In this document: positions 1 through 12,654 of the stretch, piece after piece | Layout of the letters: every line of letters starts with the position of its first letter | How positions within the stretch are numbered: the stretch's first letter is position 1 | NCBI GenBank assembly: GCA_036971715.1 | Contig: JAVHJL010000003.1 | Span: 4,402,001-4,466,000, forward strand | Source of the DNA: Arthrobotrys musiformis | Lineage: Eukaryota; Ascomycota; Orbiliomycetes; Orbiliales; Orbiliaceae | Length of the DNA stretch: 64,000 nt | Direction of reading: 5' to 3' | Made by a program: the position numbers and the translations under genes | The notes under the pieces: generated by a model | Database searches by the model: none | Seen by the model: the letters and a program-made list of their open reading frames with translations, nothing else | What the model was told of the DNA's origin: nothing

Positions 1-1276
1 AGGAACAAAGGGGTGGTTTGCCCCACTATTTATCTTGGCGGGACCCATGGGATTTTCTGGGAGAGTCTTGCTGCACAGCCTTGATCTTGATAGCTCTCTC
101 TACCTTTTCACTCTTTCTGTTACACTCTCTGAGAGATGGGGTGATTTTTAAGTGATTGAAGACATGGAGATCGTTCAATTGCCGCCTGTTGGTACAAAAT
201 AATTGAGGGAAGACAGTGCATTGAAGTCGGGGGCCTGGGCGTTGAGGCTGAAAAGAAAATCCCACCATAATGTCATGTACTCGTTAGCTAAGGTGTAGCT
301 CGAGCTAGCATGCTTTTGAGGGTGAGCTTACTCCAAGACGACGCGCCGAGAGTCTGATCTGATCCTACGGATACGATGGTCAGCCTTCAATTCGATATAT
401 TACCTTTCCCTCCTCTTCTGTCTTTGCATGGTATATAGCTATGGTGCTGGAGGTGTCTTTGATCGTGGTAGATATGAATTAGTCTAGACATGATATGGAT
501 ATGGATGTAGATGTGAAGTAGATGTAGATATAGATGGAGATGTATGGCAGATACAAGACAATAGAGTACAATACAATGCCATTTGTAGAACCCCACCGAG
601 GTCGTCTTGATCCATGATCCACGATAGTAGTAGCAACTAGACCGTCTGGAGAACAGCCAAGACCGGACCAGGATGCACCAGCACAGCAATTTGGAAGCAA
701 AAACTCAGCCGCACACCTGTCCATCGACACCGTCTGCTGCGGCTGGAGTACCGATTATAGAACGGGCCCATAGTAAATGTACCGGTAAGGCTGGCAGCCA
801 GCCCTCAGCTCTCGCTTTGGAGTCGAAAGGGAAAAAACTCAAATACCTGGCCACGATCCATGCGGCTAGAAGCTTGGTCGTTACAGCGTCCAGCAGACAG
901 GGAAGCTTACATTATTAAAGCTGACGCTTCTTACTTTTTCTGACCCAGCCGCAGCCTCTTCTTCTTCTTCTCTTATTCTTCTTTAACTTCAAGGTCCCCG
1001 TTTTTTTTTCTCCCACTCGGATTCTTTTTTCTTTTCTGTTTCTGTGTGTTCGGGTTTTTTTCCTTTGGTTTGGAAGGTAACCCCGTTGGTACAATAATTC
1101 TTCACGAAACACCAGCTTTGGACCGGTTGGTTGGTAAACGCCGGAAAACCCGCCCCTTTTAAACCTCCTCCCTCCTCCTCTCCATCACCACCACCAAAAA
1201 CCCTCCAACCAACAGTAACGATTTTCCTTTCTTTCCAACGACACTAGTCGACCACGCATATATATATATATAAACA
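1..1276. other. Intergenic/5' region without a supportable gene
   Basis: Only short, low-complexity reading frames occur here. There is a GATGTA-like microsatellite around 485-545, a pyrimidine-rich tract around 945-1060 typical of fungal promoters, and a (TA)n run at about 1258-1272 directly before the next start codon. The right-hand part is probably the promoter and 5' leader of the MARVEL-like gene. Confidence 0.5.
485..545. repeat. GATGTA/GATATG microsatellite
   Basis: Imperfect 6-nt units (gatatg, gatgta, gatata, gatgga) run for about 60 bp. It is non-coding and has no visible role. Confidence 0.6.
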
Positions 1277-2024
1277 ATGCCGAAATACAGAAGTAACCCC
1301 ACGCCCTGGCCGAACGGCGGATACTACTTTCTGCGCTTCATCCAATTCATCTGCGCCATCGGCACGATCGGAACCCTCAGTTACTTCGTCTACTACCTCG
1401 TCAAAGCACGCTTCGGAATCCCATACGAATTCATCATCCTCTACGTTGCCGTATGTTGCCCTTTAAAATACCCCCCGTCTGCGGACGGAACACACCCAAC
1501 CTCCAACCTTTTACTGATTGACGTAAATAGGCCTTACTCTCGCTATTAAACATAATAACAACAGGCGTGGCAAAATGCTGCGGCGCGCTGAATGCAAAAT
1601 TCGCCTTGGCGTTCGACTTCCTCATCCTCGCCGCCTGGACCGTCGCCTTCGCCTTGCTGCATAGAGCCATGCACGGTCTCATATTCTCCGACTGCACGGA
1701 CGGACACTGGGGTTCCACCGAGGGGAATGGAGTTTACGTCTGTAGGCTTTATAAGGCTACTTGGGCATTTGCCGTTGCTTCCATGTGAGTTTATTTTCCT
1801 CTCTTTTTTTTTTTTTTTTTTTTGGAGGGTGGGGGTGCTGATGGGTTTTTAGTGCGTTTTATTTGGGATCTGTGATTCTGGATGTTGTCGTTGTTAGACG
1901 GGTGGGGAATCATAAGTACACCCAGGCGAACCCGAAGAGCATGCAGCAGACGAAGCAGTATGCCGCGCCAAATTACGCGCAGGATACCAGCTACGGCTCC
2001 GGCGGTCTGCCGTCGCACGGTTAA
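1277..2024 (+). CDS. MARVEL-like small four-helix membrane protein
   Basis: Model: join(1277..1450, 1531..1784, 1898..2024), 184 aa. Donors GTATGT and GTGAGT; acceptors end in ATAG and TTAG, and the first acceptor is preceded by a branch-like CTGAT. Four hydrophobic stretches are visible: about residues 17-43, 50-68, 80-100 and 129-146. A Cys-containing loop (SDCTDGHWG ... VYVCRLYK) lies between helices 3 and 4, and a short polar tail rich in Gln, Tyr and Ser follows. This order matches fungal MARVEL-domain proteins, which act in membrane apposition and vesicle trafficking; the specific role is unknown. The start is the first ATG, right after a TA run. An alternative acceptor at 1565 would give an early stop, so 1531 was chosen. 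Confidence 0.75.
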
Positions 2025-2599
2025 ATCCCTTTTCTTTACAATTAATCAGGGATTGAGGGGTGTCGAAGGAATGTGGGGCTGTAAGATGATGAAGAAAGAA
2101 TGAGGAAGAGGGGGTTACTTGGAACTGATACCGGAGGTTATTAATTTTCTTTAGCACTTTTTTGTTTAAGAAGAAAAAAAATATAAGTAGTATAGCTATA
2201 CACCGTGGGGCGTTCGCGTTCTTCTTTTTCTTGTCATCTTCCATTTGTTTTCATTCCTTTTGTTTCGTTAAGCTAGTATACTCGGTTGGAAAGGGTCTTT
2301 CCTTGTTGTTTTCTTCTCTCAAAATTTTACAGTTTTATACCGGTGAATTAACTCGGGTGGGAATGAATGATAATGTCTCTTTTCTCCCTTGTCTAACTTT
2401 TTCAGCGTTATGGTGTTTTTTTTCACAATCACATTGGATGGGTGTTTGGGTGGGAAGAGTAAGCGTAATCAATCTATTGTCATCCAGCCGTCATATCTAG
2501 ATTCATCACTCGTACATACATAAGATGACAAATTCCCACCCCCCAAAAGGAGCGTGGTAAAAGGCTAAAAAGCGCCCGCACAAAAAGCGAATATTGCAA

Positions 2600-4325
2600 T
2601 CACTGCAGATTTGGATCCTACACCAACAATTAGTATCCTACTCAAAAGGATTGAAAGAAGAGGGGGGCTTACTCTATAGTGTTTCTGGTTGTTCGCCTGC
2701 TTCTCGATCTTCGCTTGATACCGCTCTCTACCGCGCTGCTCGACCGCTCTATCCTTCTTCTCCATCTTCTTCGCCCGCTCTTTGGCCGTTTTGCTCGCCA
2801 GCGCTAGTCCCTGGCCGCCGTTTCCTCTGCTGATCAGTGCGGCTTTGTTGGCCCGTCGTTGGGCTTGGGTTAATCTTGTTTCTCCCTCGCCTTCTTCTTC
2901 TTCTTCCGCTACTGCTTCCTGGTCTTCTGCGTCGCCGTCTTCGATTGCGAGGGTATCGCGTTCTTGTTCGTCGTACGCTGGGTGATCGCGGAGGTTTTGA
3001 CGGTAGTACCTCGCTAGACTTCTATGTCCCACGCTCCTCCCGTTTCCAAGGTGCATTTCTGTTTCTGTGACATATACATTCTGCATGTTGTGGTGGTGGT
3101 GGGGGATATGTGAAGCGTGGGTATGGCTGTGAGAGTGAGCATGAGAATGCCAGCCGTCTTCGAGGTGGTGGGAGCTGCTGGTCCTATGATGGGATAATTT
3201 TCGAGATTTGGCGGATTCACCGAGGACGGATGCAACTTTAAGAGAACCGATTTCGGCGGAATCGCAAGAAGAAGCGTCGGAGTCTGTTTCCCAGGATTTG
3301 TCGGCGGTAGTTTTGTTGCCTTGTTCGTCTTCCCAGGTTTCTTCTCCTTCCTCTGCGGAGTCGGATTCCCAGTCGGAGTCGTCGGGGTTGTAGGTTGATC
3401 TGAAGTCGTAGAATTCACCGATTTCGAGCATTTCGGCTTCGGTTTCGAATGCAATCATGCAGTGGCCTTTATCGCGCATGTGGGTTCTGATCCCGTCCAA
3501 TCCGCCTTTGGGTTTATTGCAATACAGGCATGTGTGACCGATGAGAATCTTCTGGCCCAGGTAGCGGATCAGACCCTCCAGGTTGACGAGGTAGGGTTGT
3601 TCGGGGATGAAGAGGCCGTGGAGTTTGGACATATGCGCCAGGTTCTGTTGGAGGGTCTGGGACGGATGGGCGCAGAAGAGGCATTCTGTTATCGGGAGGG
3701 TTTCCTCCCTCCCTTCTCCTTCCTCCTCATCTTCCTCTTCTATTTTATCTTGAGATTTTGAGAGGGAGAGGTTGGAGACCAGATTCGATAGTTCGGCCTT
3801 AACGGCCTCGTCCTCCTTCACATCAGCCTGCACAGGCGTAGCAGTCCCATCCTCCGTCTCATCCATCGAGAACGTCGATCCAACCACGCTCCCTTCGTCG
3901 CCCAAACCGGCTTTATTAAACGCCACCAACCGAGCTTTATGTTTCTGCGAATTAACGTGGTTGTTGTACGCATTCTGCGAGTAATAGACCTTCCCGCAGG
4001 GCTGGCAGGGTTTTTCGAAGCTGGCGCGGTCACGGGCGGCTCGGTCGGCGGCTTGGGAGGTTAATACTTTTTCGGCGAAGAGTTCGGAGGTTATGGGGGG
4101 TAGTTCTGCGATTCTTCTCTTCAGATTGTACCGGCTGGTATCTTGTTAGTATGTTACATCATAATAGGTATTGGAAGGGGAGACGTACTGCCAGTCGGTG
4201 TGCATGTGGTTCCGCTGGCCGTCGGAGGACTTGAAGGCGACCTGGCAGGTGTTGCAGGTGTACGGGTGGGAGGATGTGGTCGCCGTGGCGGGGTGGGGGG
4301 TCGGGGAGGCCACTAGTGTCGTCAT
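2600..4325 (-). CDS. REI1: Cytoplasmic 60S subunit biogenesis factor REI1 homologue
   Basis: Model: complement(join(2600..2617, 2673..4134, 4189..4325)), 538 aa. Four C2H2-type zinc fingers are visible: near residue 24 (CNTC...HMHTDWH), near 85 (CQPCGKVYYS...HVNSQKH), and two in the middle third (CLFCAHP...HMSKLHG and CLYCNKP...HMRDKGH). The block after finger 1, HRYNLKRRIAELPPI, is diagnostic of Rei1/ZNF622. Rei1 binds the pre-60S exit tunnel in the cytoplasm and helps release Arx1/Alb1. The last exon is only 18 nt and completes the conserved C-terminal end KHYRDPNLQ; ATACTAAT just upstream is a strong branch site. Long acidic and His-rich insertions in the middle make it longer than the roughly 390 aa yeast protein, as is usual in filamentous fungi. 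The intron-retained frame would add a nonsense tail ending at 2565. Confidence 0.94.
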
Positions 4326-5605
4326 TTTGAGCTTCTATATTATATGAACTACTATTATCGATGGTGTACGGTGAGGTCGATGAGGTCGATGAGGTCCTAT
4401 CGATATCTGTCTCTGTGATATGAGAGTATGGGGTAGCTATGGGGGGTACGAGGAGGAAGAGGTAGAAGGAGGGGCAGTTTTATAGAAGGAGAGAAAGAAG
4501 ATGATGAGGTTGTCGAAGCTAAAAAACGGGGAGCTCGTTGGATTTCTACAAAACAACGACTTTAAACCAAAAACAAAAAAAAAAAAAAAGGAAGACGGCG
4601 GAAGGTTTGAAACTAAAAAAACTACCGGCAGGTCTTAGATTTATTTTATTTTATTTTATTTATTTGTGTGTGTGTACTAACCGCCACCCCAAGAAACAAA
4701 AAAACTAAGAAAAAATAAAAATAAAAATAAAAAATTAAAAAAATTAGAGAATGAGCAAGTGGATTAGTAAAGAGGTCATGGATTGTGCACAAGAAGAGGG
4801 AAGAGATTTATAGACGGACGGCCCAAAGGGGAATGGCCGGCATTGGCGGTGAGTAACACAAAAAGCTTGGTCTTTTGGGTGAAGATTCAACATTGATCAT
4901 ACTTCCATTCTGTTCGGATGGCCCGGAGTGGAGTATTGGTAAGTGTCGGAGAACGGTCTCGGATGCAGTGGCACTGACTAATGTATAATATCATGACATG
5001 ACGTTGAGGCTAAAGTTATAAAGTTTCAGGGCCGAAGAGATCGTATCTCCGTGTCTTATCTTATCTATAAACAATCTAATCTGATCCATCTAATCTGGCT
5101 GCCCTGCCAATTTCCCACGCAACACAGTTACACACCACTCACCCTGTCCAGGATATATGTGTGCAAGATTTAAATGTAATACCATGACGGCAGTAAATTT
5201 AATAGGTATTATTTTGCCATACTATAGCATGCAGGTCCCGTACTTATCTGACTAAATTAGCGCATGCTGCGCAGTGAGGGAGAAAATAAGGTATGGCGCT
5301 TTTGGACTCCGGATCCGCTCGACCCTCGGCTCGATATCCCTAGTCCACGACAATACCCCGTTCGTCTCTTGGTATACCCCACTATAGCATTAGACTGCCT
5401 ATAGAGTTAGGTATGTGATTTATTTCTTGCGTCTACTAGATCTATATACCCATATGAATCTAATCAACATACAAGCACATTACAACCAGTGTTACCCCTT
5501 GGCTTAACTGAAAAAGAGAACCATAGGTTTAAAGTGAATATATGTACCTATTAATTACATTAAGACATGGTATACTCTGACAAGAAACGCAAGACACACC
5601 CAAAT
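4326..5605. other. Intergenic region: REI1 promoter side plus degenerate repeat
   Basis: The left part, about 4330-4500, is the REI1 5' leader. About 4570-4745 is A/T-rich low-complexity sequence with (TTTTA)n, (TG)n and (AAATA)n runs. From about 5050 to 5420 there is a degenerate dispersed repeat shared with about 11735-12080. I see no gene. Confidence 0.6.
5050..5420. repeat. Degenerate dispersed repeat, copy 1
   Basis: It shares scattered blocks in the same order with 11735-12080: CTTATCT...AATCTAATCTGATC, then TGCAGGTCC, then an exact 18-nt match at 5286-5303 and 11929-11946 (ATAAGGTATGGCGCTTTT), then CTCGGCT...TATCCC.AGTCCAC. This looks like two old copies of one non-coding element. No protein remnant or clear terminal repeat is visible. 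Confidence 0.7.
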
Positions 5606-6629
5606 CTAGTCCACATAAACACAGTCCACATCATCCATATACCACCAAAGACAGATGGGCGACGTAGCACTAATCCCCGGCTCATAGGTATCCGCCACAC
5701 TCAACCGGCCCAAAACACACACTCCCTCAACGCCCCCCGTAAACCCATACTGAGTCGATAAACAACCATCGGTATCCGCACACTGCTTCTTACATTGCTC
5801 GTGTGTATAACCGCTAAGAAAATCGATGACGTCGCTACCCGGTCTACGACAGGCCGGGTTGGCCTTGCAAGTTATGACCTTTGGAATCGGGACTATGGAG
5901 GTTACGGTGGTCAGGGTGGTTGCGGACTCGGTGACTGTGGAGGTTACGGGCGCGAGGGTTATGGTTTTTGAGAAGACGGTTTTTATGCCTGTGGTTATGG
6001 TTTTGGTGACACGGACGGCGCAGGGGCCTTTAATGTGGCAGGAGCAGGCGCTGGAGATACGGGATGGAGGGTAGTTAGAGGGAAGCCATGAGGGGTAAGC
6101 TTCCTTGGAGCGTTTTATGATGTTTGGGGCGAGGACGGCTGTTGTTGGAATGTAGGTTGTTGAGCTGGTAGTGTCTGTCTCCGTTAAAGTACTAAAGTTT
6201 AAGTAATTGTCAGCACATATGCTCGATTCATATATATACCCCTTGGGATTGAGACATATCGGCACGGCTTATGTATACGTACAAAACCTCAGTCACCGTT
6301 ACGGACGTGGGCGGTGGTGTTTTTATTGTTTGGGTCGTGATGGTACCCCGGACGAGCACGGTTTGCGTGATCGTGGATTGGATAAATTTCGAGCAGAAAG
6401 CGCTCGCGCTACGACTATGTCGCTTGTCACGGAACAGACGGAGGACGTTATCCGGGTGGCATTTGTTGCGCTTCTCGAGATTGGAATTGAAGCCGGGCGG
6501 AAGGTGGCCCTCGGCTAGGTTGAGTATGTCTTCGGTCGTCAGATCTCTTTTTGATGGGGTGGTGGCAGAAAGAGCGTGGACGAGGCCAATGAAGGCGGTG
6601 AATGTCGTGAAGGCACCGTGGAACTTCAT
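5606..6629 (-). CDS. Secreted Thr-rich protein with Cys-rich PAN-like C-terminus
   Basis: Model: complement(join(5606..6191, 6283..6629)), 310 aa; donor GTACGT, acceptor TTTAG, phase kept. The N-terminus is a signal peptide (about 1-20, hydrophobic, ending around HALSA) followed by SKRDL, a possible Kex2-type KR site. The middle is Thr/Ser/Val-rich and probably O-glycosylated (TVTEV, TTITTGIKT, TSTVTESATT). The last ~80 residues hold six or more cysteines in a layout like a PAN/apple module (CKANPACRRPG ... EQCKKQCADTDGCLSTQY ... CVLGRL ... ICLWWYMDDVDCVYVD). A surface or effector-like role is possible. I do not recognise a named family and no enzyme motif is visible. Confidence 0.72.
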
Positions 6630-6770
6630 GTCGACAAGAGAATTATCGTAATAGATTTACGGGGGCTGGTCGATTTGGCTGGAGCCTTTGCAGGGGGTAC
6701 CAGTTGGAAGGGAATTTCGAACGAGACGCGAAAAGGAGAGATTCAGAGATATCCTTAGATACCTACTTAC

Positions 6771-6777
6771 TTATATA
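6771..6777 (-). promoter_or_regulatory. TATA-like box for the secreted protein gene
   Basis: TATATAA on the minus strand lies about 140 bp upstream of the ATG at 6629. The position fits a core promoter; there is no other evidence. Confidence 0.35.
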
Positions 6778-8738
6778 GGTGTTTGTACTACTCGAATTCT
6801 AACGCTCCTGGTGCTTGTAATATTAGTTCCCAATCCACGGGCGAGCACGCGCACAGTCCTGCATGCAGTTGAATTTTGTTGAAAACCACTCAAGCTTTGC
6901 ATGCCAACCACCCAGAGAATGGGCTTCTAACCATTGATATTGTTGTCGGAAAATATTTCGCATTTCCCAGCCGCAGCTTGGCAGGTCTCTGGTTGTGTTC
7001 GAAGCGAGACGGCAATTACCGTTGACAAGTATATATGCATGTTGTACCTAAGTCGGTACATTGCATTTCTGAGTCTAATTATAAGCCGGGTACGCCCTCA
7101 CCTTTCAATTGATCAATGGAGAACACCGTTTTTGTCTTATTCTATCTTGATATTATAATAAACTATGACTTGGCCAACAAATATGATCGTCAACTTAACC
7201 TTAAAATCGTTGCCTAACTTTTAAGCTTTTGTGGCTCGCATCTGGCGTCTTAGATCCACTCGGTTACCTCGCTGGCGTGTGTAACAACCAACTAGCTGAC
7301 GTGACTCCGCAGCTCTGTACACGTACACGAGTCAATTGTGTGTATATAGCGCTGGGTAGTACTATAGCGCTATCATTACGCAAAACTACCAGTTGACCTT
7401 CTTGCACCTGAAGCCCAGGATATTTGCAATATTTGTAAGGGTCAACTTGATTGCACGTATCTGGTCGGGTTGAATTCCCATGGCCAGCTGTGAATATTAT
7501 GATGTTGCATGTTGTGGAACATGCCTCTGATTACCACAAGAATCAACGATCTCCTGGCCCCTGTCCACATCTGTGCCAAGCATCAGCCTCCGATCTGTGA
7601 TTGGCCAGCGGCTAGATCTAGATCCCCCCCGGGAAGGGATCGGCGGACCCTCAGGGTCCTCGCCCGATATGTAAGGCTTATACGGAGTATATTATAGCTT
7701 AAAGCGCAATACTCGTTCACCGACTTCCCCTGTGCTGCGACGGGATTACCCGGTAGAGAGATCCCTCTCATGCAGGGCCTGCGGTATTTTCTGTGGTTCT
7801 GCACACCCGCCCGTCCTCGTCTTCCATTGGTACTATGCTTTCCTAGCAATATTAATATTAATACTGCAGGCGTCCCGTACACTCGAATCCTCCACAGCAT
7901 TGGGCGCCGAATAGAAGCTTTCAATCCACCCTTCGAATTTTATTAGGTTTAGAAATTTATATCACATTTTTAACTTCCAAAAGCTTAGCTCTGGCAGGCA
8001 TGCTTGACGAAGTGCGTGATTTGCCAGCTGACTGTACAGCCTGCATCTCCTGCACCTACACGTATTCGAACCTATCCTAGCTTTGCGATTATTAAAGTAT
8101 TCGCGCTATCCGTCTGAGGATATAGTAATGGTCATGCACTTATCCCACCCAATCGCTGTGCTAGGACCAACAACTCCGTTTATCCAGTGTTTGAGGATTC
8201 ACGACACTAATATTGTGCAGGCGGGGTTGGGAGGCAGACTTGACTTCGAATGTCTTTGTCGTTACCGCTTTCGCCGCGGAATAATAGAGAATTTACAATT
8301 TTTTGATTGAGAGGGGTTGATTTTGCTTCATGATTTTGAGGTTTTCTGATCCACGTGTCTTATTATCAGAGGGCTGGTTGTGGAATCAGGCCGTCCCCCC
8401 CGCCAGGCGTAATTGACGTCGTTGGCTGGTGGGATGAATGGTATCAGCGGTAGGATGATCCTGCATGCTGAGTATAGATGTTGCTGTCGCTCGCGGTGAA
8501 CAAGTCCATCTTCATTTTATGTATAGCGGTTCACTGTTGCTCTCTCTTCAGTGAGGAGTATGAAAATATAAGGCCCAGCGAGGAAGTTATATCTTTATTG
8601 CCTTCAAATCCTATACCACTAGGTTATTATTCTTACTATCAAAGATATATTCCATACCGGAAAATTTCTGGTTGATTTCTTTTCTTGCTGCTTCTTGTTT
8701 TTGTTCTTGTTCTTCGTACTATTTCCTAGCGGCCCATC
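6778..8738. other. AT-rich intergenic region, no gene seen
   Basis: Only short frames with no recognisable protein. Blocks of uneven base composition (a GC-rich patch around 7610-7660 within AT-rich sequence) suggest old inserted or mutated DNA, but no element borders are visible. Confidence 0.5.
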
Positions 8739-10823
8739 ATGAGCGACGTATACAACTCAGTCGTCGCAACTGAAACAAAAACCGACCCCAAGGCCCTCAA
8801 GTGTTCCACAAATCATGGCCGTATATTCTGGAAAGAAATCAGCTGGCGGTTCATGAGCGCGCTAACCTTCAGCGGCCTCATCGTCGTCACCTTATACAAG
8901 TTCTCAAAACTGGGAAACCTCAGCCGGTGGGAGAAACGCTGGTTCAATGTGCTGGTTATTTTGTGCTCAGCACTCGTGAGCTTGTCGTTGAGTTCGTTGT
9001 TGGGATTGTTGGGGAATATGATCCGTTGGCCGTTGTTGGCGAGGAAGAGGCACAGACCTTTGGATGTATGACTTTATTCTCCTCCCTGTAGTGTTTGTTT
9101 TGGGCTGACTTTTTATTTTGAAATTTTTGTGAAGGTTGATTTGATATTGGGTATGGCGAACCCGACTGGCTCGCTGAAGCTGATCTGGCAACATACGGTG
9201 AAAGACCGCAAGTGGACGAAAACGACGCTGGCGGTTGCGATATTCCTCGTTGTTAATATTGCCGGTCGGTTGAGCGTAGCGGTATTCGGGTTGACGTTCG
9301 ATTTGAACGAGCAGCCTGGGATTGAGTACCCCGTTATGGTTACGGATTGGAGCACGGGCGACTGGTTCGACTTGGCTGCCGATGCACCGAAACGACACTT
9401 TGGTGATAACGGAGCGGCTAATCCGAGTCTAGGTAACTAATAGCATCGCTCTGGCTATTTTCTGTGGAGGTGTTTTGGCTAACGGGTATGCATGCGGGTA
9501 GTCAGGATGAACAACTATGCTGCGATCGCGCTGTCGGCGGGTGGCATGGACTTTAACGAAACCGACCCCGTGGATTATAATGTTACTAATCTGGGCGGGC
9601 AGGGGTTGAACCGCAGGGTTGAGGGGGATACTCTTACTTATTCCTATTTCTTGAAGGAGTACCGAGGATTGGAGGTAAATTCATCGGCGGATAAAGTATT
9701 ACATAGTTCATCGAGGTGTTCTTCGAGAACTATTGACAGTGATGACGTTTATGAGGATGGCGTGTATGTTGGAAACCCGGGTGAGTTAGGTACCATCCTG
9801 ATCAGTATATTATCTCCTTGAATGTCTGCTGACGCTGGTATTCTGCGTTTAGATGATATCACCGCGGAGAGTGAGGATTCTCTGTATATCTTGCGAGGCA
9901 TACGTGCCGCCTATGGCGGGAATTTGGATGAGTATCTTTGGGTTGGAGAACTGCAGTATAGAAATCTATCGGATACTTCTGCGTGTTCCACAACGTGTAA
10001 GTCATATACCCCATCCACGCCTTTTGTATTTTCTAAAAGAGACTGACATGTGGTGCCGGCGCCCCAAGACTTTTTCAGTCAGGGGGGTTCGCATGCCACT
10101 CTGTACGAGTGTACAACCTGCCTGAGCGATCAAAACAACAACCCCGGGGTCGGCGATAATCTTTTCCACGGCCTACCGGCCATAAACTCCACCGCAACTG
10201 CCAATCTTCTCCTCGTCTTCGGTATCCTCGAGCGCGTGTGGACTTATACTTCCCGCTACCGTGAGGAATCTGGCCTAGCCATTCGGATCTATTCTGGCAA
10301 ACCCAGGTTCGCGCATTTCATGAACGATCTGGGGGCGGGGTATATCCGAACCCCGCCGTTTAATAATAAATCGGAATCGGAACTGTTCGCCGCTCATCTT
10401 GCCGCACGGCTTCCTTTATTCGCCGTCATGGGCGCTGAAACACGACTTCCAAAGGTGGCGAGGGACGACGGCGCCACCGAGAGGTTATTCGTCAATGTCG
10501 TCGTCGAGGTGCGGTGGAGTAGAGCTATCGGTGTGCTCATAGCCCTTTTAGTGGGTCAACTAGCAGCAATCGCGATAGTTATGATTGTGTGCAGGAAGGT
10601 GTTTGTGCGGGATCATGATAGTTGTCTTTCGATTGCGAGGCTGTTGAGGAGCGCCATGGGGAAAGTGGACGGCGGGAGTGTGAATACGGGGCTAGAAATA
10701 GCGGAGTATTTAGAGGCGATGGAGGTGGAGATGATGTATGGGAGTCGGGGCGAGGGTGACTATCGTGTGGTGGACCTTTGGAATGATATTGAGAAGGACT
10801 TTCCTGACGCAGTTTATCGGTAG
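8739..10823 (+). CDS. Multi-pass membrane protein of unknown function (fungal family)
   Basis: Model: join(8739..9065, 9135..9432, 9502..9780, 9853..9996, 10069..10823), 600 aa. All four introns are short and phases agree; the last acceptor (CAAG, 10067-10068) was chosen because the nearer CAG breaks frame. Hydrophobic segments lie near residues 45-62, 68-95 and 140-165, with one strong C-terminal helix at about 504-530. Between them is a large extracellular-looking domain with N-glycosylation sites (NETD, NVTN, NLSD, NSTA) and Cys pairs (CSTT, YECTTCLSD). A cytosolic tail of ~70 residues follows the last helix. The arrangement matches a widespread family of uncharacterised fungal plasma-membrane proteins. 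I cannot assign a function. Confidence 0.75.
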
Positions 10824-12654
10824 GGGGTGGGTGTGCCTATATATACCGAGTTACCTAGATATCGATAGGTATTGTGAGGCCGTGGATGTGCATTGCAGCA
10901 CTAATTAATAATGGTTACACTGATCTCAAAGACTTTTTTCATGGGCGTTATTGATCGAACTAGCCTCGTAAATTATAACACGATTTCAGATGACTTATGA
11001 TGACACAGCTATATACATGTACACGCTAATATGTATCTATCTAAACAGTTGTTTAATTGTTTCAATAGCTTAATATAATGAAGATTAGCCTCGAGACCAG
11101 GCGCTCCTGAGGCAGAGAATGAAGACAGGCTGTGGGCCTTTCATCACTGAGAGTACACATATCGATATCTAGATCTTACGCTTTCTTCTCGCTGCAAGGC
11201 CTTCCAAACTACCTGCAGCGTTGGCCATGAAGAGCCCGTGTACCACCTGCAGTACAATTTTCCAGCTACCAACTACACATTCACACATTAATTCCAGGGT
11301 TCAACCTAAATGCCGGAGGCAGCCTAAACGGCGGTTTCTGTCTGAGTTGCTGGGTGTAGGTCACTGCCGCGTTCTAATTGGCCTCTCACTTCTGCTATAA
11401 CAGCAAGGCGCTCAGGCAGGTACTAATCGATTTGAGATTTGTTATGCACTATGCATGGTGGCACCAGATCCTACAGCAATCGTTGCTAGCGAATCTAAAA
11501 GAAGTATTGGTCTCGTAAAGCCCCCGTACAAGAATATATATATATCTATACACAGCACATCAATGATCTGGATCGTAAAGGATGGTGACGTGTAGTGTTA
11601 TTATACTATACTGGCCTCGAGACCACTTCGCAACTAAGCTTAAGCTTTTTCTTGTGGCTGGGAGTGAGACCTGCTTAAGCTCACAGTTGATATTATGCAA
11701 TATGTGTTGGTGTGGCATTTAGAGCCCTGTCTGTTATCTTATCTGCATCTACATCTAATCTAATCTGATCTGTCCAATATAAATCCATACAATGCAAAGT
11801 ATACCTACAAGATACATAAATAACAGAGAATAGAGCTGCTCCGATTCGGCCGCTCTTATCTCGTGCTATAATATGCAGGTCCGGTTCTGCATTGACGCTG
11901 GCCGGGGATCTGGTTAGTGAGGCCGAAGATAAGGTATGGCGCTTTTAGCACCGCCTTAGGTTCACTTAGGCTCTCGGCTGCGGTATCCCCAGTCCACCAA
12001 AAGACCGCGCCTTTTTATATCCGTCACAGCTGCACGACGGATAAATATCAGATCCATACAATGCAGCCGTTCTAGAATCCTTCAGCTCTGGTATGTAGGA
12101 CGGTAGAGTATACAAGCGTACGAGGGTACAAGCACCTGTGTATACGTATGTGTATATAATGAGTACGTAACGAGGAATGCAGTGGAGCTACCAAGACACG
12201 ACAGGGGTCGTCTCCTGACTAATGGCTACAGCTGGCTGGTTGGCTATCTGGCTGGCTGGACCGAGTGCGAACGACGCTCAATTGATAATAGCCCTCCTCT
12301 CGTCAAAGTTAACGGGGAGATGTGACCGGAAGGTGTCCCTTTAAGGCTGGTAATCTCATGTGCATCATTGGGCTCAGCTGCACCTGCGCCTGCAGTGCAC
12401 CTGGCCTGCAGGTTGGGTGGACTTATCGGCACTTTTATATGCACATCCAGTTAGATCTGTTTCTCCGTTCAGTTCGGTTTCTGGGGATGTTTATATTTAT
12501 ATTTGTATATGCCTCGCCTGATGTGTTCGTTCCTTCTGTATCGTCTATTAATTCTATTTTATATTCAATTGCCGTGCTATTGATTGATTGATTGGGAGTA
12601 GTTGATATTAAGAGTAGTAGTAAGTCAGAGTGGTTGATTAGCTAGTCAAAAAGA
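10824..12654. other. Intergenic region with degenerate repeat and GAGACC motifs
   Basis: No gene is seen. Several short TCGAGACC/GGTCTCGT motifs occur (about 11088, 11495, 11617), related to the short insertion family described elsewhere. The second copy of the dispersed repeat occupies about 11735-12080. The right end is the promoter side of the DUG2-like gene. Confidence 0.55.
11735..12080. repeat. Degenerate dispersed repeat, copy 2
   Basis: Same order of blocks as at 5050-5420, including the exact 18-nt match at 11929-11946. It is non-coding. Confidence 0.7.

Noticed and set aside
2565..2672. C-terminal extension of REI1 in the unspliced frame
   Set aside because: A GTAAGC donor and a GTGTAG acceptor remove it and restore the conserved HYRDPNLQ ending.
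5606..5761. Plus-strand small frame starting at 5567
   Set aside because: It is antisense to the end of the spliced secreted-protein gene and has no features of its own.
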